In this document: one piece after another, positions 7,594 through 16,050 of the stretch | How positions within the stretch are numbered: the stretch's first letter is position 1 | How the letters are laid out: each line of letters begins with the position of its first letter | Assembly: GCA_027486335.1 (NCBI GenBank) | Contig: JAIXPK010000051.1 | Coordinates: forward strand, 1 to 33,789 | Reading direction: 5' to 3' | DNA: 33,789 nucleotides | Origin: Verrucomicrobiaceae bacterium | Lineage (GTDB): Bacteria; Verrucomicrobiota; Verrucomicrobiia; Verrucomicrobiales; V1-33 | Made by a program: the position numbers and the translations under genes | Notes under the pieces: generated by a model | Told to the model about the DNA's origin: nothing | What the model saw: the letters and a program-made list of their open reading frames with translations, nothing else | Database searches by the model: none

Positions 7594-8022
7594 CAGGAAC
7601 TCGATGGGTTTTCCGGCTGAGTTCGGTTCAGCGCAAATGAGCGCATCGCGGAGCGGCTCAAGGCGTTCCCGTGCAATCCTGACATCTGCCAGCCGTATGG
7701 CCTGGAGCCTGGACTCCAGAAACTGACTGGTCGCGGAGAAGCCGGGGCCGGAGGTCAGTGCCTCGACCGCTTTTTTCTGGTCCAGAGCGAGGAGTACGGA
7801 CTCGATGTTCCTCCAATAGTGGAGGGGGGATTCGATGTGCTGGATCAGTTCGGCGAGCAGCGTGCTGCGCCATTTCTGCGAGCCTAGCCCTTCCCTGGCG
7901 GCAGCCGTGATGCCACGGAGAACAGGCTTTGCTGCCAGTTCAGGGGCATCCCGGAGTATCCCGAGGAGAAAGTCCAGGGTTGAGTCTGCCCCTGTGGAAG
8001 CGAGAGCTTCAAGGATAGAGGC
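7594..8022 (-). pseudogene. Start-less in-frame upstream part of the DMP19-like gene
   Basis: Reading the minus strand directly after the thrS TAG (8023-8025) and in the same frame gives 143 codons of convincing protein sequence with no stop, for example STLDFLLGILRDAPELAAKP, LLAELIQHIESPLHYWRNIE and FSATSQFLESRLQAIRLADV. It continues without a break into the ATG at 7593. There is no ATG, GTG or TTG in this stretch in this frame. The simplest reading is a gene that lost its 5' end when it became joined to thrS. Alternatives are a rare start codon, or stop-codon readthrough of thrS adding 324 residues to threonyl-tRNA synthetase. Confidence 0.6.
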
Positions 8023-9978
8023 CTAGAGGGCGCGGGAGGAGATTTCGGTGGAGAGGGCGGCGAGGAAGTCGGTGGGGGACTGGGTGCCGAGGTCGCCGCG
8101 GGAGCGGTGGCGGACGGAGACGGAGTTGGCTTCGGCTTCTTTCTGGCCGATGACGAGCATGTAGGGGATTTTCTCGAGCTGGGCGGAACGGATTTTGGCG
8201 CCGATTTTTTCCGAGGCGTCGTCGAGGGAGGCGCGGATGCCTGCGGCTTTGAGCTGATTGAAGACGTCGCGTGCGAATTCGTCAGTTTTTTCGCTGATGG
8301 TGAGGACGCGGACCTGTTCCGGGGAGAGCCACGTGGGGAAAGCGCCGGCGAAGTGTTCGATGAGGACCCCGCAGAAGCGTTCCATGCTGCCGAAGGGGGC
8401 GCGGTGGATCATGACCGGGCGGTGCTTCTGGTTATCGGGGCCGATGTAGGAGAGGTTGAAGCGGACGGGGAGGTTGTAGTCGACCTGGACGGTGCCGAGC
8501 TGCCATTCGCGGCCGATGACGTCTTTGACGACGAAGTCGATTTTTGGGCCGTAGAAGGCGGCTTCGCCAGGTTCTTCGGTGAAGGGGACGCCGAGGGTGG
8601 CGGCGGCGCTGCGGCAGGCGGCTTCGGCCTTGTCCCAGTTTTCGGGGGTGCCGGTGTATTTGTTAGAATCCGGGTCGCGGAGGCCGACGCGGACGCGGTA
8701 GTTGGCCATGCCGAGGGTGGTTAGGACGGTCTTGACGAGAGAGAGGCAGCCGAGGACTTCAGCGGCGACCTGATCTTCAGTGCAGAAGAGGTGTGCGTCG
8801 TCCTGGGTGAAGCCGCGGACGCGGGTCATGCCGTTGAGTTCGCCGCTTTGTTCCCAGCGGTAGACGGTGCCGAATTCGGCTAGGCGGACGGGGAGGTCGC
8901 GGTAGCTGCGTGGGGCGCTGTCGAAGATCTTGATGTGATGGGGACAGTTCATGGGTTTGAGCATGAAGCCGTCGAGGAGCTGGTCGTCTGGGAGGATGCG
9001 TTCCGGGGGGATTACTTCCTTGCCGGAGCGTTCGTTGATGCCGTCGGCGAGGCGCTGGGAGACGGCGTCGAGGCGGTGGAGGATTTCTGCGCAGGAGCAG
9101 CCGGAGTCGGCGCACTTCTGGAATTCGTCGTTTTCGATGATGGCACCGAACTGACTATCTTTGTAGTAGGGGAAGTGGCCGCTGGTTTTGTAGAGGGCGA
9201 GTTTGCCGATGTGCGGGGTGAAGACCTGGCTGTAGCCCTGGCGGGTGAGTTCGGTGCTGATGAAGTTCTGGAGTTCCTGGCGGATGATGGCGCCTTTGGG
9301 GGTCCAGAGGATGAGGCCCTGGCCGACGTCGTCGTCGATGTGGAAGAGCTGGAGTTCGCGGCCGAGCTTGCGGTGATCGCGTTTTTTGGCTTCTTCGAGT
9401 GCGACGAGGTGCTGTTCGAGGTCTTCTTTGGATTCGAAGGCGGTGCCGTAGAGCCGCTGGAGCTGGCCCTTGGATTCGTCGCCCATGTAGAAGGACGAGG
9501 AGACGGCCATGAGTTTGACGTTTTTACACTTGCTGGTGTAGTTGACGTGAGGGCCGGCGCAGAGGTCGAGGAAGTCGCCGTTCTGGAAGCAGGAGATTTC
9601 CTCGTCGTCGGGAATTTTGTCGATGAGGTCGAGTTTGAAGCGGCTGGGGTTGCCTGGGCGTTCGGCGAGACCGCCGAGGCGGCCGGAGAGGGCGAGGGCT
9701 TTGGCTTCGTCGCGGGAGAGCGTGCGTTTTTCGAACTTCTGATTTTCCTTGGCGATCTTCTTCATTTCGGCCTCGATTTTTTCGAAGTCGTCCGGGGTGA
9801 TCCGGTGGGCCATGTCGAAGTCGTAGTAGAAGCCGGAGTCGATGGGTGGGCCGTAGGCGAACTGGGCGTCTGGCCAGATTCTGAGGATGGCGGAGGCCAT
9901 GACGTGGGCGGCGGAATGGCGGAGGCGTTCGATGTCTGACATCGCGGCGCGTTCATCGAGGGACTTGCGGTCGTTCAT
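8023..9978 (-). CDS. thrS: Threonine--tRNA ligase without a TGS domain
   Basis: This enzyme charges tRNA-Thr and edits mischarged Ser-tRNA. From the ATG at 9978 it has 651 residues. The N2 editing domain comes first, with H21 and H25 in HSAAHVMASA and C140/H144 in DLCAGPH. The class II catalytic core follows with zinc ligands C345 (KPMNCPHH), H396 (QDDAHLF) and H525 (VMIHRAPFGSMERF), then the anticodon-binding domain ending in FLAALSTEISSRAL. Unlike E. coli ThrRS it has no N-terminal TGS domain. It carries an insertion of about 55 residues (about 278-337, including CADSGCSC) between YYKD and the MLKPMNCP motif. The frame extends to 10041 but those residues are Pro/Thr-rich. No Shine-Dalgarno site is visible. 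The C-terminus aligns with normal family ends, so the TAG is the genuine stop. Confidence 0.97.
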   Translation of the reverse strand: MNDRKSLDERAAMSDIERLRHSAAHVMASAILRIWPDAQFAYGPPIDSGFYYDFDMAHRITPDDFEKIEAEMKKIAKENQKFEKRTLSRDEAKALALSGRLGGLAERPGNPSRFKLDLIDKIPDDEEISCFQNGDFLDLCAGPHVNYTSKCKNVKLMAVSSSFYMGDESKGQLQRLYGTAFESKEDLEQHLVALEEAKKRDHRKLGRELQLFHIDDDVGQGLILWTPKGAIIRQELQNFISTELTRQGYSQVFTPHIGKLALYKTSGHFPYYKDSQFGAIIENDEFQKCADSGCSCAEILHRLDAVSQRLADGINERSGKEVIPPERILPDDQLLDGFMLKPMNCPHHIKIFDSAPRSYRDLPVRLAEFGTVYRWEQSGELNGMTRVRGFTQDDAHLFCTEDQVAAEVLGCLSLVKTVLTTLGMANYRVRVGLRDPDSNKYTGTPENWDKAEAACRSAAATLGVPFTEEPGEAAFYGPKIDFVVKDVIGREWQLGTVQVDYNLPVRFNLSYIGPDNQKHRPVMIHRAPFGSMERFCGVLIEHFAGAFPTWLSPEQVRVLTISEKTDEFARDVFNQLKAAGIRASLDDASEKIGAKIRSAQLEKIPYMLVIGQKEAEANSVSVRHRSRGDLGTQSPTDFLAALSTEISSRAL

Positions 9979-10097
9979 GGGAGGAGAGTGGGAAAGGGAA
10001 AGTGGGGTGGGCACAGTGCGGGCGGGAGTGGGTGTTGTCAAACTGCGGGGCTGGAATCGGGCTTGCGTGGGGGAGGGGGAATTGGGAGCGTGCGGGG

Positions 10098-10388
10098 ATG
10101 AGAACGAGGCAGGTGATGGTGGTGATGGGGGTGTTGCTGGCTGGATCGGTGGTGATGAACCTCCGGCAGCTGTGGCGTGGGCGGGAGGTGGAGGAGAAGA
10201 AGCGGGAGGAGAAGGAGGTACCGAAGGTGGCGGTGCCGGAGATGGATTTTACGGGGACTGGGTTTGAGGATGGGGTGTGGCGGCTGGAGGGGCCGGAGTT
10301 GCCTGCTGGGCCGGGGGTGGGGGAGCGGCCGCTGCCTGAAGGGGAGATGGATGTACCTGAGTTGGTGCCTGGGGGGCGGGAGGAGTGA
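10098..10388 (+). CDS. Small membrane-anchored protein, unknown function
   Basis: This 96-residue protein starts at an ATG preceded by GCGGGG. An N-terminal hydrophobic helix (about 5-22, VMVVMGVLLAGSVVMNL) is followed by a highly charged Lys/Arg/Glu segment (WRGREVEEKKREEKE) and a Pro/Gly/Glu-rich tail with FEDGVWRLEGPELP. It is probably a single-pass anchor with the tail outside the cytoplasm. Codons end mostly in G, fitting the plus-strand skew of the region, so the frame may be helped by composition. It is divergent from thrS with a short shared upstream region, and 91 bases precede the FKBP gene. No family was recognised. Confidence 0.5.
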   Translation: MRTRQVMVVMGVLLAGSVVMNLRQLWRGREVEEKKREEKEVPKVAVPEMDFTGTGFEDGVWRLEGPELPAGPGVGERPLPEGEMDVPELVPGGREE

Positions 10389-10479
10389 GTGGGAGGGGGG
10401 TGCGAGAGGGGGGGGATGGACCCGCGGGATGGTTGCAGTGTGCGATTGACGAGGAAGGGGCGGGCTCCAAGGCTGGCGG

Positions 10480-11184
10480 ATGCGAAAGACTATATTTACA
10501 GCACTGTTGTCGCTGGCTTACGCCGGTGTGATGCAAGCCCAAGATGGCAAACCGGCTGCTGCTGCGGCGGCGGTTCCTGCGGAGCCGACTGCGGCGGACG
10601 TGGGTTATGCGCTGGGTTGCCTGATTGGCAAGAACGTGAGTGCGCAGGGGTTGAAGCCCGATGTTGAGGCGATGGTGGCGGCGCTGAAGGACACGATGGC
10701 TGGCAAGCCTGCGAAGTATTCTGATCAGCAGCTGCAGCAGATCATGCAGAGCCATCAGATGACGGCCGCGAAGGCGGCGGGCGGAAAGAACACGGAAGAA
10801 GGCAAAGCGTTTCTGGAAAAGAACGGGAAGCGTGAGGGCGTGAAGACGACCGCGAGCGGGTTGCAGTATGAAGTGCTGAAGCCAGGAACTGGTGCGAAGC
10901 CAGCGGCGACGGACACGGTGAAGGTTCACTACCACGGCACTTTGATCGACGGGGCTGTGTTTGACAGTTCGGTGGACCGCGGTGAGCCGATTTCGTTCCC
11001 GCTCAATGGCGTGATCAAGGGCTGGACGGAAGGCGTGCAGCTGATGCCGGTGGGATCGAAGTACAAGTTTGTGATTCCTTCTGAGCTTGCTTACGGCGAG
11101 CGCGGTGCGGGCGGGAAGATCGGGCCGAATGCGACTTTGATTTTCGAAGTCGAGCTGCTGGCGATCGAAGGTGAGAAGAAGTGA
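10480..11184 (+). CDS. Exported FKBP-type peptidyl-prolyl cis-trans isomerase (FkpA/Mip-like)
   Basis: This 234-residue protein has a signal peptide (about 1-21, MRKTIFTALLSLAYAGVMQA). An Ala-rich linker follows, then an FKBP_N dimerisation domain (about 38-118: DVGYALGCLIGKNVSAQGLK, with AFLEKNGKREGVKTTASGLQ at its end). The C-terminal FKBP catalytic domain (about 125-232) shows VKVHYHGTLIDGAVFDSS, GVIKGWTEGVQLMPVGSKYK and FVIPSELAYGERGAG. FkpA/Mip proteins speed proline isomerisation and act as folding chaperones in the periplasm. The domain order and length match that family. It stands alone on the plus strand and is followed by a good terminator. Confidence 0.95.
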   Translation: MRKTIFTALLSLAYAGVMQAQDGKPAAAAAAVPAEPTAADVGYALGCLIGKNVSAQGLKPDVEAMVAALKDTMAGKPAKYSDQQLQQIMQSHQMTAAKAAGGKNTEEGKAFLEKNGKREGVKTTASGLQYEVLKPGTGAKPAATDTVKVHYHGTLIDGAVFDSSVDRGEPISFPLNGVIKGWTEGVQLMPVGSKYKFVIPSELAYGERGAGGKIGPNATLIFEVELLAIEGEKK

Positions 11185-11220
11185 GTGAGAGCGGCGAAGG
11201 CCGCTGAAAAAAATGCGAGG

Positions 11221-11260
11221 AGCGGCTCCGGGTGATAAGGCCCGGGGCCGCTTCTGTTTT
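11221..11260 (+). terminator. Intrinsic terminator after the FKBP gene
   Basis: AGCGGCTCCGGG and CCCGGGGCCGCT form a 12-bp stem (one U-G pair) around TGATAAGG, followed by TCTGTTTT. It lies 36 bases after the stop codon. A second small hairpin, AGCGGC GAAG GCCGCT followed by seven A, sits just before it at about 11189-11211. Confidence 0.75.
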
Positions 11261-11297
11261 CGGGAGGGGATTGGCTGGGCTGGACAGGAGGGGGGAT

Positions 11298-12563
11298 ATG
11301 AGGCATGGGGAGGGGATGAAAGAGCCAGGTGCAGAGGAAGCGGAGACGGGCGGGCGGGCGACGGGGCCGTGGGACCGTTGGTCGGCGGTGTGGGCGATGG
11401 CAGGGCTGGTGGCGCTGGGGCCGGCGTATTTTGTGCCGGCGATGCTGGTGGCGAATGCGCTGGATGGGCCGCGGTGGTATTCGGTGTGGGGAGGGATCCG
11501 GGAGTTTTACGCGACGGGGAATCACTTTCTGGCGGGGCTGATTTTTGTGTTCAGCATGGTATTTCCGCTAGTGAAGCTGGTGTTGTGTCTGCTGTGTGCG
11601 GGCGGGCAGCACTGGTTGCCGCGGGGATTGCGTCAGAGGATTGTGCAGGTGACGTCGTGGTCGGCGAAGTACTCGATGCTGGACGTGCTGGTGATCGCGA
11701 TGGCGATCATGCTGGTGAAGGTGGGGGAATATGTGAGGATCATGCCGTCGATGGGGCTGTATCTGTTTTCGTTTGCGGTGATGTGTTCGGCGGTGTCGGG
11801 GTGGCTGCTGGAGCGGTCGCTGGTACGGGAGGCTGCGGGGAGACTGCCGCGGCGGCCGGGATGGCGGTTGGCGGTGCTGCTGCTGGTGCCGGGGGTGGTA
11901 CTGGCGTGGTGGGGCGGGTTGCGGGTGGAGAAGGAGCGTGGTGGGGAGGTGAGGACGGTGGTGCTGACGAAGCTGACGCAGCGGGGGGAGATGAAGCGGA
12001 GTGTGGAGAAGACGTTAGCGCTGAAGGAGCTGATGAAGGAGGAGCACCGGTTGTTTTCGAAGGACACGGTGAGGCGGATGCTGGAGTTCGGGCAGGCGGT
12101 GACTACGGATGCTGGGTGGAAGGATGCGGAGGTGTATGTGGTGGTGGAGCGGCGGAGTGGCGGGGTGGTGGAGAGCGGGCGGGTGACGGGGATGGATTTT
12201 GATGCGCGGGAGGTGACGGTGGAGTTTCCGTTGCCGGAGCCGGTGGTGTGGGGGGAAGTAGCGGCGGTTCGGCTAGTGTCGAATGCGAAGTATGCGGGGC
12301 TGGTGAATGTGCCGATAGAGGAGGAGAATGTGCGTGCGGAGGGGGATCCGTTCCGTGACTGGACGCGGCAGTGGCACGGGCGGATTTTCAGTTTTGATCT
12401 GAGGGGGCCGCGCGGGGCTGGATTTGTGAGCGCGTGTGTGGCGGCGTCGGCGGGGGTGGTGCTGACGTTGTGGGCGCTGAGCGGGCTGCTGTGCGGGGGA
12501 GGGCGGCGGCGGCCGGTGGCCAAAGAGAAGGAGGCGGCGGCGGGCGCGGAGGAGACGAGTTAG
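11298..12563 (+). CDS. PqiA-family multi-pass inner membrane protein
   Basis: The 421-residue product begins with a charged cytoplasmic tail. The PqiA-type membrane domain follows, with helices near WSAVWAMAGLVALGPAYFVP, FLAGLIFVFSMVFPLVKLVL, SMLDVLVIAMAIMLVKVGEY and LYLFSFAVMCSAVSGWLLE. FPLVKL and the SMLDV segment are typical of paraquat-inducible protein A. A further helix (WRLAVLLLVPGVVLAWWGGL), a long extracytoplasmic loop and a last helix (VSACVAASAGVVLTLWALSG) follow. E. coli PqiA works with MCE-domain PqiB in envelope lipid transport; no MCE gene is present here. The start at 11298 has one of the few strong Shine-Dalgarno sites in the window (AGGAGGGGGG); an ATG at 11316 is also possible. 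The third codon position is almost all G. It ends 15 bases from a convergent gene. Confidence 0.85.
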   Translation: MRHGEGMKEPGAEEAETGGRATGPWDRWSAVWAMAGLVALGPAYFVPAMLVANALDGPRWYSVWGGIREFYATGNHFLAGLIFVFSMVFPLVKLVLCLLCAGGQHWLPRGLRQRIVQVTSWSAKYSMLDVLVIAMAIMLVKVGEYVRIMPSMGLYLFSFAVMCSAVSGWLLERSLVREAAGRLPRRPGWRLAVLLLVPGVVLAWWGGLRVEKERGGEVRTVVLTKLTQRGEMKRSVEKTLALKELMKEEHRLFSKDTVRRMLEFGQAVTTDAGWKDAEVYVVVERRSGGVVESGRVTGMDFDAREVTVEFPLPEPVVWGEVAAVRLVSNAKYAGLVNVPIEEENVRAEGDPFRDWTRQWHGRIFSFDLRGPRGAGFVSACVAASAGVVLTLWALSGLLCGGGRRRPVAKEKEAAAGAEETS

Positions 12564-12578
12564 GAAAACGTCAGGGAG

Positions 12579-13103
12579 TCAGAGGAGACCGCGGCGTTTG
12601 AAGTCGAAGAGATTGATCCGCTGGGATTTCTGGATCATTTCGATGGTGAATTTGAGGAGACTGATTTCCCATGTGTCGTCGACGCCCTGGATGACGGCCA
12701 TGAGGGGGTTGCCGTTGGAGCGGGTTTCTTCGAGGACGCGTTCGCAGACGACGGGGAGGGAGTCGTGGACGACAGATTCTGTGACGTCGGATTTACGGAA
12801 GCTGAAGCCGTAGCGGAGGAGGGCGCTGTTTTCCATGCGGCCTTTGAGCCATTCAGCGAAGGCGCGGGCGGGTTCGCCGAAGCCCTCGAAGTCGAGGTCT
12901 TCGGAGGGTTCGGGGCGGAGGATGCGAGGGCGGTCGGCGGTGATGCGGCCGCTGCGGACGCGGACCTGGCCGACATCGTCCATGAGTTCCGAGATGAGAC
13001 GGAATTCGAAGCTAGTGGCTCCGAAGGTGTCGATGCGGCGGTCGGGTTCGTGGAGGACCTCGGTGGTTTCGAGGGCGTAGTGGATGTCGTCGTCGGAGTA
13101 CAT
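12579..13103 (-). CDS. Conserved-looking cytoplasmic protein, unknown function
   Basis: The 174-residue acidic protein has no signal or membrane segment. It starts MYSDDDIHYALETTEVLHEP and has mixed helix/strand character: FEFRLISELMDDVGQVRVRS, a proline-rich linker (RPRILRPEPSEDLDF), FAEWLKGRMENSALLRYGFS, ending in DTWEISLLKFTIEMIQKSQR. The frame is rich in charged residues and lacks low-complexity runs, which supports it as real. I do not recognise a family. It follows the agmatine deiminase gene by 56 bases on the same strand, so it is probably the last gene of the binding protein-deiminase transcript, and it converges with the PqiA gene. Confidence 0.75.
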   Translation of the reverse strand: MYSDDDIHYALETTEVLHEPDRRIDTFGATSFEFRLISELMDDVGQVRVRSGRITADRPRILRPEPSEDLDFEGFGEPARAFAEWLKGRMENSALLRYGFSFRKSDVTESVVHDSLPVVCERVLEETRSNGNPLMAVIQGVDDTWEISLLKFTIEMIQKSQRINLFDFKRRGLL

Positions 13104-13159
13104 GGCGGCGGGCGGGGTTTATGGTGTTGCCGGAATTGTGGCATACACCACAACGCCTG

Positions 13160-14224
13160 TCATCTGCGGATACGAGGAGGAGCGGGGACCTGCTGAGTGA
13201 GACAGTGGAAGGAGCCGAGGCCCCAGACGAGTTCGGTGCTGTCGATGGGGACGATGCGGCGGTCCGGGAAGCATTCTGCGAGCTTGGCGAGGGCGCGTTC
13301 GTCATTGGGGTCATTGAAGACCGGGACGATGACGGATTGGTTGGTGATGTAGAAGTTGGCGTAGCTGGCGGGGAGCCGCTGATCGTCCATGATGAGCGGG
13401 CTGGGCATGGGGAGGACGAGGACATTGAGGCCGCTGTCGTCTTCGGTGGTCATGCGGCAGAGACGCTCGTAGTTTTCGAGGAGCCTTGGGTAATTTTCGT
13501 CGTCGGGGTTGTCTTCGACGACGGTGACGACGGTTTCCGGATTGATGAAGCGGGTGATGTCGTCGATGTGGCCGTCGGTGTCGTCGCCGGCGACGCCGTC
13601 GTGGAGCCAGAGGATTTTGTCGACGCCGAGGAAGTCGCGGAGCCGCTGTTCGATCTGCTGGCGGGAGAGGTGGGGGTTGCGGTTAGGGTTGAGGAGACAG
13701 GATTCGGTGGTGAGGAGGGATCCGCAGCCATTGAGGTCGATGCTGCCGCCTTCGAGGACCATGCCGCCTGGGAAGTCCTTGAGGCCGAGGAGGGAGGCCA
13801 TGGCGGAGGGGATGTTGGTGTCCGGGATGGCTTCGGGGTATTTGCGGCCCCATGCGTTGTATTCCCATGTGGTGGCGGCGACCTCGCCGGTGGCGTCGTT
13901 GACGACGAAGATGGCGCCGTGGTCGCGGCACCATGGGTAGACGGCGGGGATGCTGGTGAGGATGAGGTTTTTGCGGGCTTCGGAGGCGACATTGCGTTCG
14001 ATCCATGAACGGTCGTCGTCGTTGACGCAGTTGAGGTAGAGTGGTTCGGAGGCGGTGATGGCCTCGATGAGGCGGGCGAAGACCGGGAGGACGCGGTCGT
14101 GGTGGTCGCCGTCTGGGAAGGAGGTATTGAGGCGGGAGGGCCAGCTCATCCATGTGGCCTGATGGGGTTCCCATTCTGCGGGCATGCGCCAGCCTTGGTC
14201 GCGGAGAGAGAGGGGAGGAGTCAT
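13160..14224 (-). CDS. aguA: Agmatine deiminase (peptidyl-arginine deiminase family)
   Basis: This enzyme hydrolyses agmatine to N-carbamoylputrescine and ammonia, a step in arginine-to-putrescine metabolism. The 354-residue protein has the family hallmarks: MPAEWEPHQATWMSWP near the start, YPWCRDHGAIFV, GGMVLEGGSIDLNGCGSLLT, the catalytic His/Asp region DTDGHIDDITRF, and a C-terminal nucleophile C341 in LGSFHCLTQQVP. No signal peptide is seen, so it is cytosolic. The length fits AguA. It lies 81 bases after the solute-binding protein gene and 56 before an unknown gene. That pairing suggests the imported compound could be a polyamine or agmatine, but this is only context. A related peptidyl-arginine deiminase-like activity cannot be excluded. 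Confidence 0.92.
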   Translation of the reverse strand: MTPPLSLRDQGWRMPAEWEPHQATWMSWPSRLNTSFPDGDHHDRVLPVFARLIEAITASEPLYLNCVNDDDRSWIERNVASEARKNLILTSIPAVYPWCRDHGAIFVVNDATGEVAATTWEYNAWGRKYPEAIPDTNIPSAMASLLGLKDFPGGMVLEGGSIDLNGCGSLLTTESCLLNPNRNPHLSRQQIEQRLRDFLGVDKILWLHDGVAGDDTDGHIDDITRFINPETVVTVVEDNPDDENYPRLLENYERLCRMTTEDDSGLNVLVLPMPSPLIMDDQRLPASYANFYITNQSVIVPVFNDPNDERALAKLAECFPDRRIVPIDSTELVWGLGSFHCLTQQVPAPPRIRR

Positions 14225-14305
14225 GGAGGTTGGAAAAAGGTGTGGATGGTGGCGGGAGGGAGGCTGAGGTGCAAGCCGATGGAGAGGAGGAAAGACGGGG
14301 AGGAA

Positions 14306-15895
14306 TCAGGGGTGGGCGAGGGAGGAGACGCGGAGGTACTGGTCGCGGAAGAGAGAGGAGAGGTCGCGGGCGACGGTGGCGGCGATGATGGGGTCGCGGC
14401 TTTTGAGTTTGGCGGCGATGCCGGTGGCGGCGGTGTAGTTGACGGCGTCGAGGGAATCGAAAGTGGCGGTGGCGTTAGGAGGGAAGCCTGAGGCGTCGAG
14501 GGCGGCCCATGCGTTGCGGAGTTCGTGATGGGGGTCGATGCACATGGCGCGGATGATGACGCGGATGGTGCTGAAGAGGTCGGCGGTGAGTTCGGGGCGG
14601 TAGGTGAAGGCGATGCCTTTTTCCATGGGGCGGAGGTCGGGGTCCGAGGCGTTAGTGAGGGAGTCGGGGGAATAGAAGTCGCGGCGGATGGGCATGTTGC
14701 GGAGGGCCATTTTTTCGGGGCCGCCGGGGGTGCCGGCTTTCCAGCCCCAGAGTTTCTGGGCGTCCGCGGAGAGGAGGAATTCGATGAAGCGGGTGGCGAG
14801 TTCCGGGTTGGGAGCGCCGCGGAGCATGGCGACGGGCTGGGGGCTGACGGTGGTTTCGCCTTTGGGGGCGATGAAGTGGAGACGGCTAGTGTGGTTGGCG
14901 CGTTCGAGGCGTTCGACGAAATTGCGGCCGTAGAAGTCGACGCAGATGCCGGCGACGGCTTCGCCATCGGCGACGTCGAGGGGGATTTTGGTGGAGCTGT
15001 CGGTCCAGTAGCGGGCGTTGGCGGCGATGCGCTGGATGAGGCGGAGACCGTTGAGCCAGCCGGTGGCGGCGGCGGCGGCGCGGGCGGGATCGGAGTCGGG
15101 AGCGCTGGCGATGGCCTTCTGCATTTCGATCTGGAGGATGACCTCGAACATGGCGGCGACGGTTCCGGATTTGGTAGGATCGGCGAGGGCGATCTGGTTG
15201 CGCCATGCGGGGAGGGCGAGGTCGGCCCATGTGTGAGGGGGCGAGGGGATGCCGAGGGAGACGCGGCGTTCTTCATTCCAGCAGATGCCGAAGGCGGAGA
15301 GGCAGGTGCCGATCCATGTGAGGTCCGGGTCGTAGAGGTCCTGGCCGGCGATGTTAGCGGGGATGACGGCGTTGGAGAACCAGTCCGGGTGGGCTTTGCG
15401 GACGGCTTCGGGGCCGAGGCCGGCGGCGTTGCGGCTGACGGTGAAGCCTTGTTTTTTGAGGCCGTTGTAGTCGACGGGGCCGCCGCCGAGCATGAGGTCG
15501 ATGCCGACGCCGGCGGAGGACTGGAGGAAGGCGGTGCGTGCGGGGGAGTTGCTGCGTGCGTCGGCGAAGTCGTGGATGAGGGAGGCGTCGTTTCCGGCGG
15601 TGGTCCAGACGTTTTCGAAGGCGGCGGTGAATTCGGATTTGAGGACCTTGATGATGTCGGAGGTACCGCCGGGGACGCGCCAGTCGATGACGACGCGGCG
15701 CTGGTGGTGGGTGAGCATCCACTGCTGGAAGCCGCGTTCGAGTTCGTAGCGGATGGTTTCGACGTGCGGGGTGACGACGACGAGACGGTCGGCGGGTAGG
15801 TAGTCGGCGCTGCGGGCGCTTTCCTTGGGTTTGAGGAGGATGGGAGCGGCGATGGTGACCGCCATGGCGAGGAAGACAGCGAGGTAGCGGTACAT
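14306..15895 (-). CDS. Extracellular solute-binding protein of an ABC importer (Fe3+/polyamine type)
   Basis: The 529-residue protein starts at an ATG followed by a signal/anchor helix (YRYLAVFLAMAVTIAAPILL). The mature part resembles family 1 periplasmic binding proteins: RLVVVTPHVETIRYELERGF, VPGGTSDIIKVLKSEF, GVGIDLMLGGGPVDYNGLKK, IALADPTKSGTVAAMFEVIL, and RFIEFLLSADAQKLW near the hinge. It is longer than usual (about 340) with an extra C-terminal region of roughly 120 residues. Such proteins deliver Fe3+, spermidine/putrescine or 2-aminoethylphosphonate. No permease is adjacent; the nearest permease/ATPase set lies about 4.3 kb away at 20175-24002. The larger frame to 16108 has an Arg/Pro-rich start and crosses vapC, so 15895 is preferred. 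It is probably co-transcribed with agmatine deiminase. Confidence 0.88.
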   Translation of the reverse strand: MYRYLAVFLAMAVTIAAPILLKPKESARSADYLPADRLVVVTPHVETIRYELERGFQQWMLTHHQRRVVIDWRVPGGTSDIIKVLKSEFTAAFENVWTTAGNDASLIHDFADARSNSPARTAFLQSSAGVGIDLMLGGGPVDYNGLKKQGFTVSRNAAGLGPEAVRKAHPDWFSNAVIPANIAGQDLYDPDLTWIGTCLSAFGICWNEERRVSLGIPSPPHTWADLALPAWRNQIALADPTKSGTVAAMFEVILQIEMQKAIASAPDSDPARAAAAATGWLNGLRLIQRIAANARYWTDSSTKIPLDVADGEAVAGICVDFYGRNFVERLERANHTSRLHFIAPKGETTVSPQPVAMLRGAPNPELATRFIEFLLSADAQKLWGWKAGTPGGPEKMALRNMPIRRDFYSPDSLTNASDPDLRPMEKGIAFTYRPELTADLFSTIRVIIRAMCIDPHHELRNAWAALDASGFPPNATATFDSLDAVNYTAATGIAAKLKSRDPIIAATVARDLSSLFRDQYLRVSSLAHP

Positions 15896-15999
15896 GGTTT
15901 GGCGGCACGGGGGTGGACCGGCGGTCCCGTGAGGAGCGGTAGGCGCGGGGGCCGCGGGATTCAAACCGGTTTTCCGGCCGGGAGGGATTCGGGGGGTGG

Positions 16000-16050
16000 G
16001 GCTCGGTCGGAGACAGGGTGGTGCAAGTGCCCGGGCCTCTGGGCGGTCGT
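16000..16050. repeat. Composite direct repeat, left copy
   Basis: The 16-mer ggctcggtcggagaca (16000-16015) is identical to 18763-18778. It directly abuts a 36-base unit (16015-16050, beginning agggtggtgcaagtg) that matches 18540-18575 at 34 of 36 positions in the same orientation. The copies bracket the vapBC/PEP-CTERM segment. The order of the two parts here is the reverse of that on the right. Confidence 0.8.

Noticed and set aside
8935..9939. Plus-strand frame of 334 codons opposite thrS
   Set aside because: Antisense shadow of an unmistakable tRNA ligase, with Glu/Val/Phe-rich low complexity.
11213..12202. Plus frame of 329 codons overlapping the PqiA gene
   Set aside because: Gly/Ala-rich, without membrane helices, in the wrong phase relative to the strong ribosome site at 11286-11297.
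14525..15799. Plus-strand frame of 424 codons opposite the solute-binding protein
   Set aside because: Acidic Gly-rich shadow; the minus frame has a signal peptide and binding-protein motifs.
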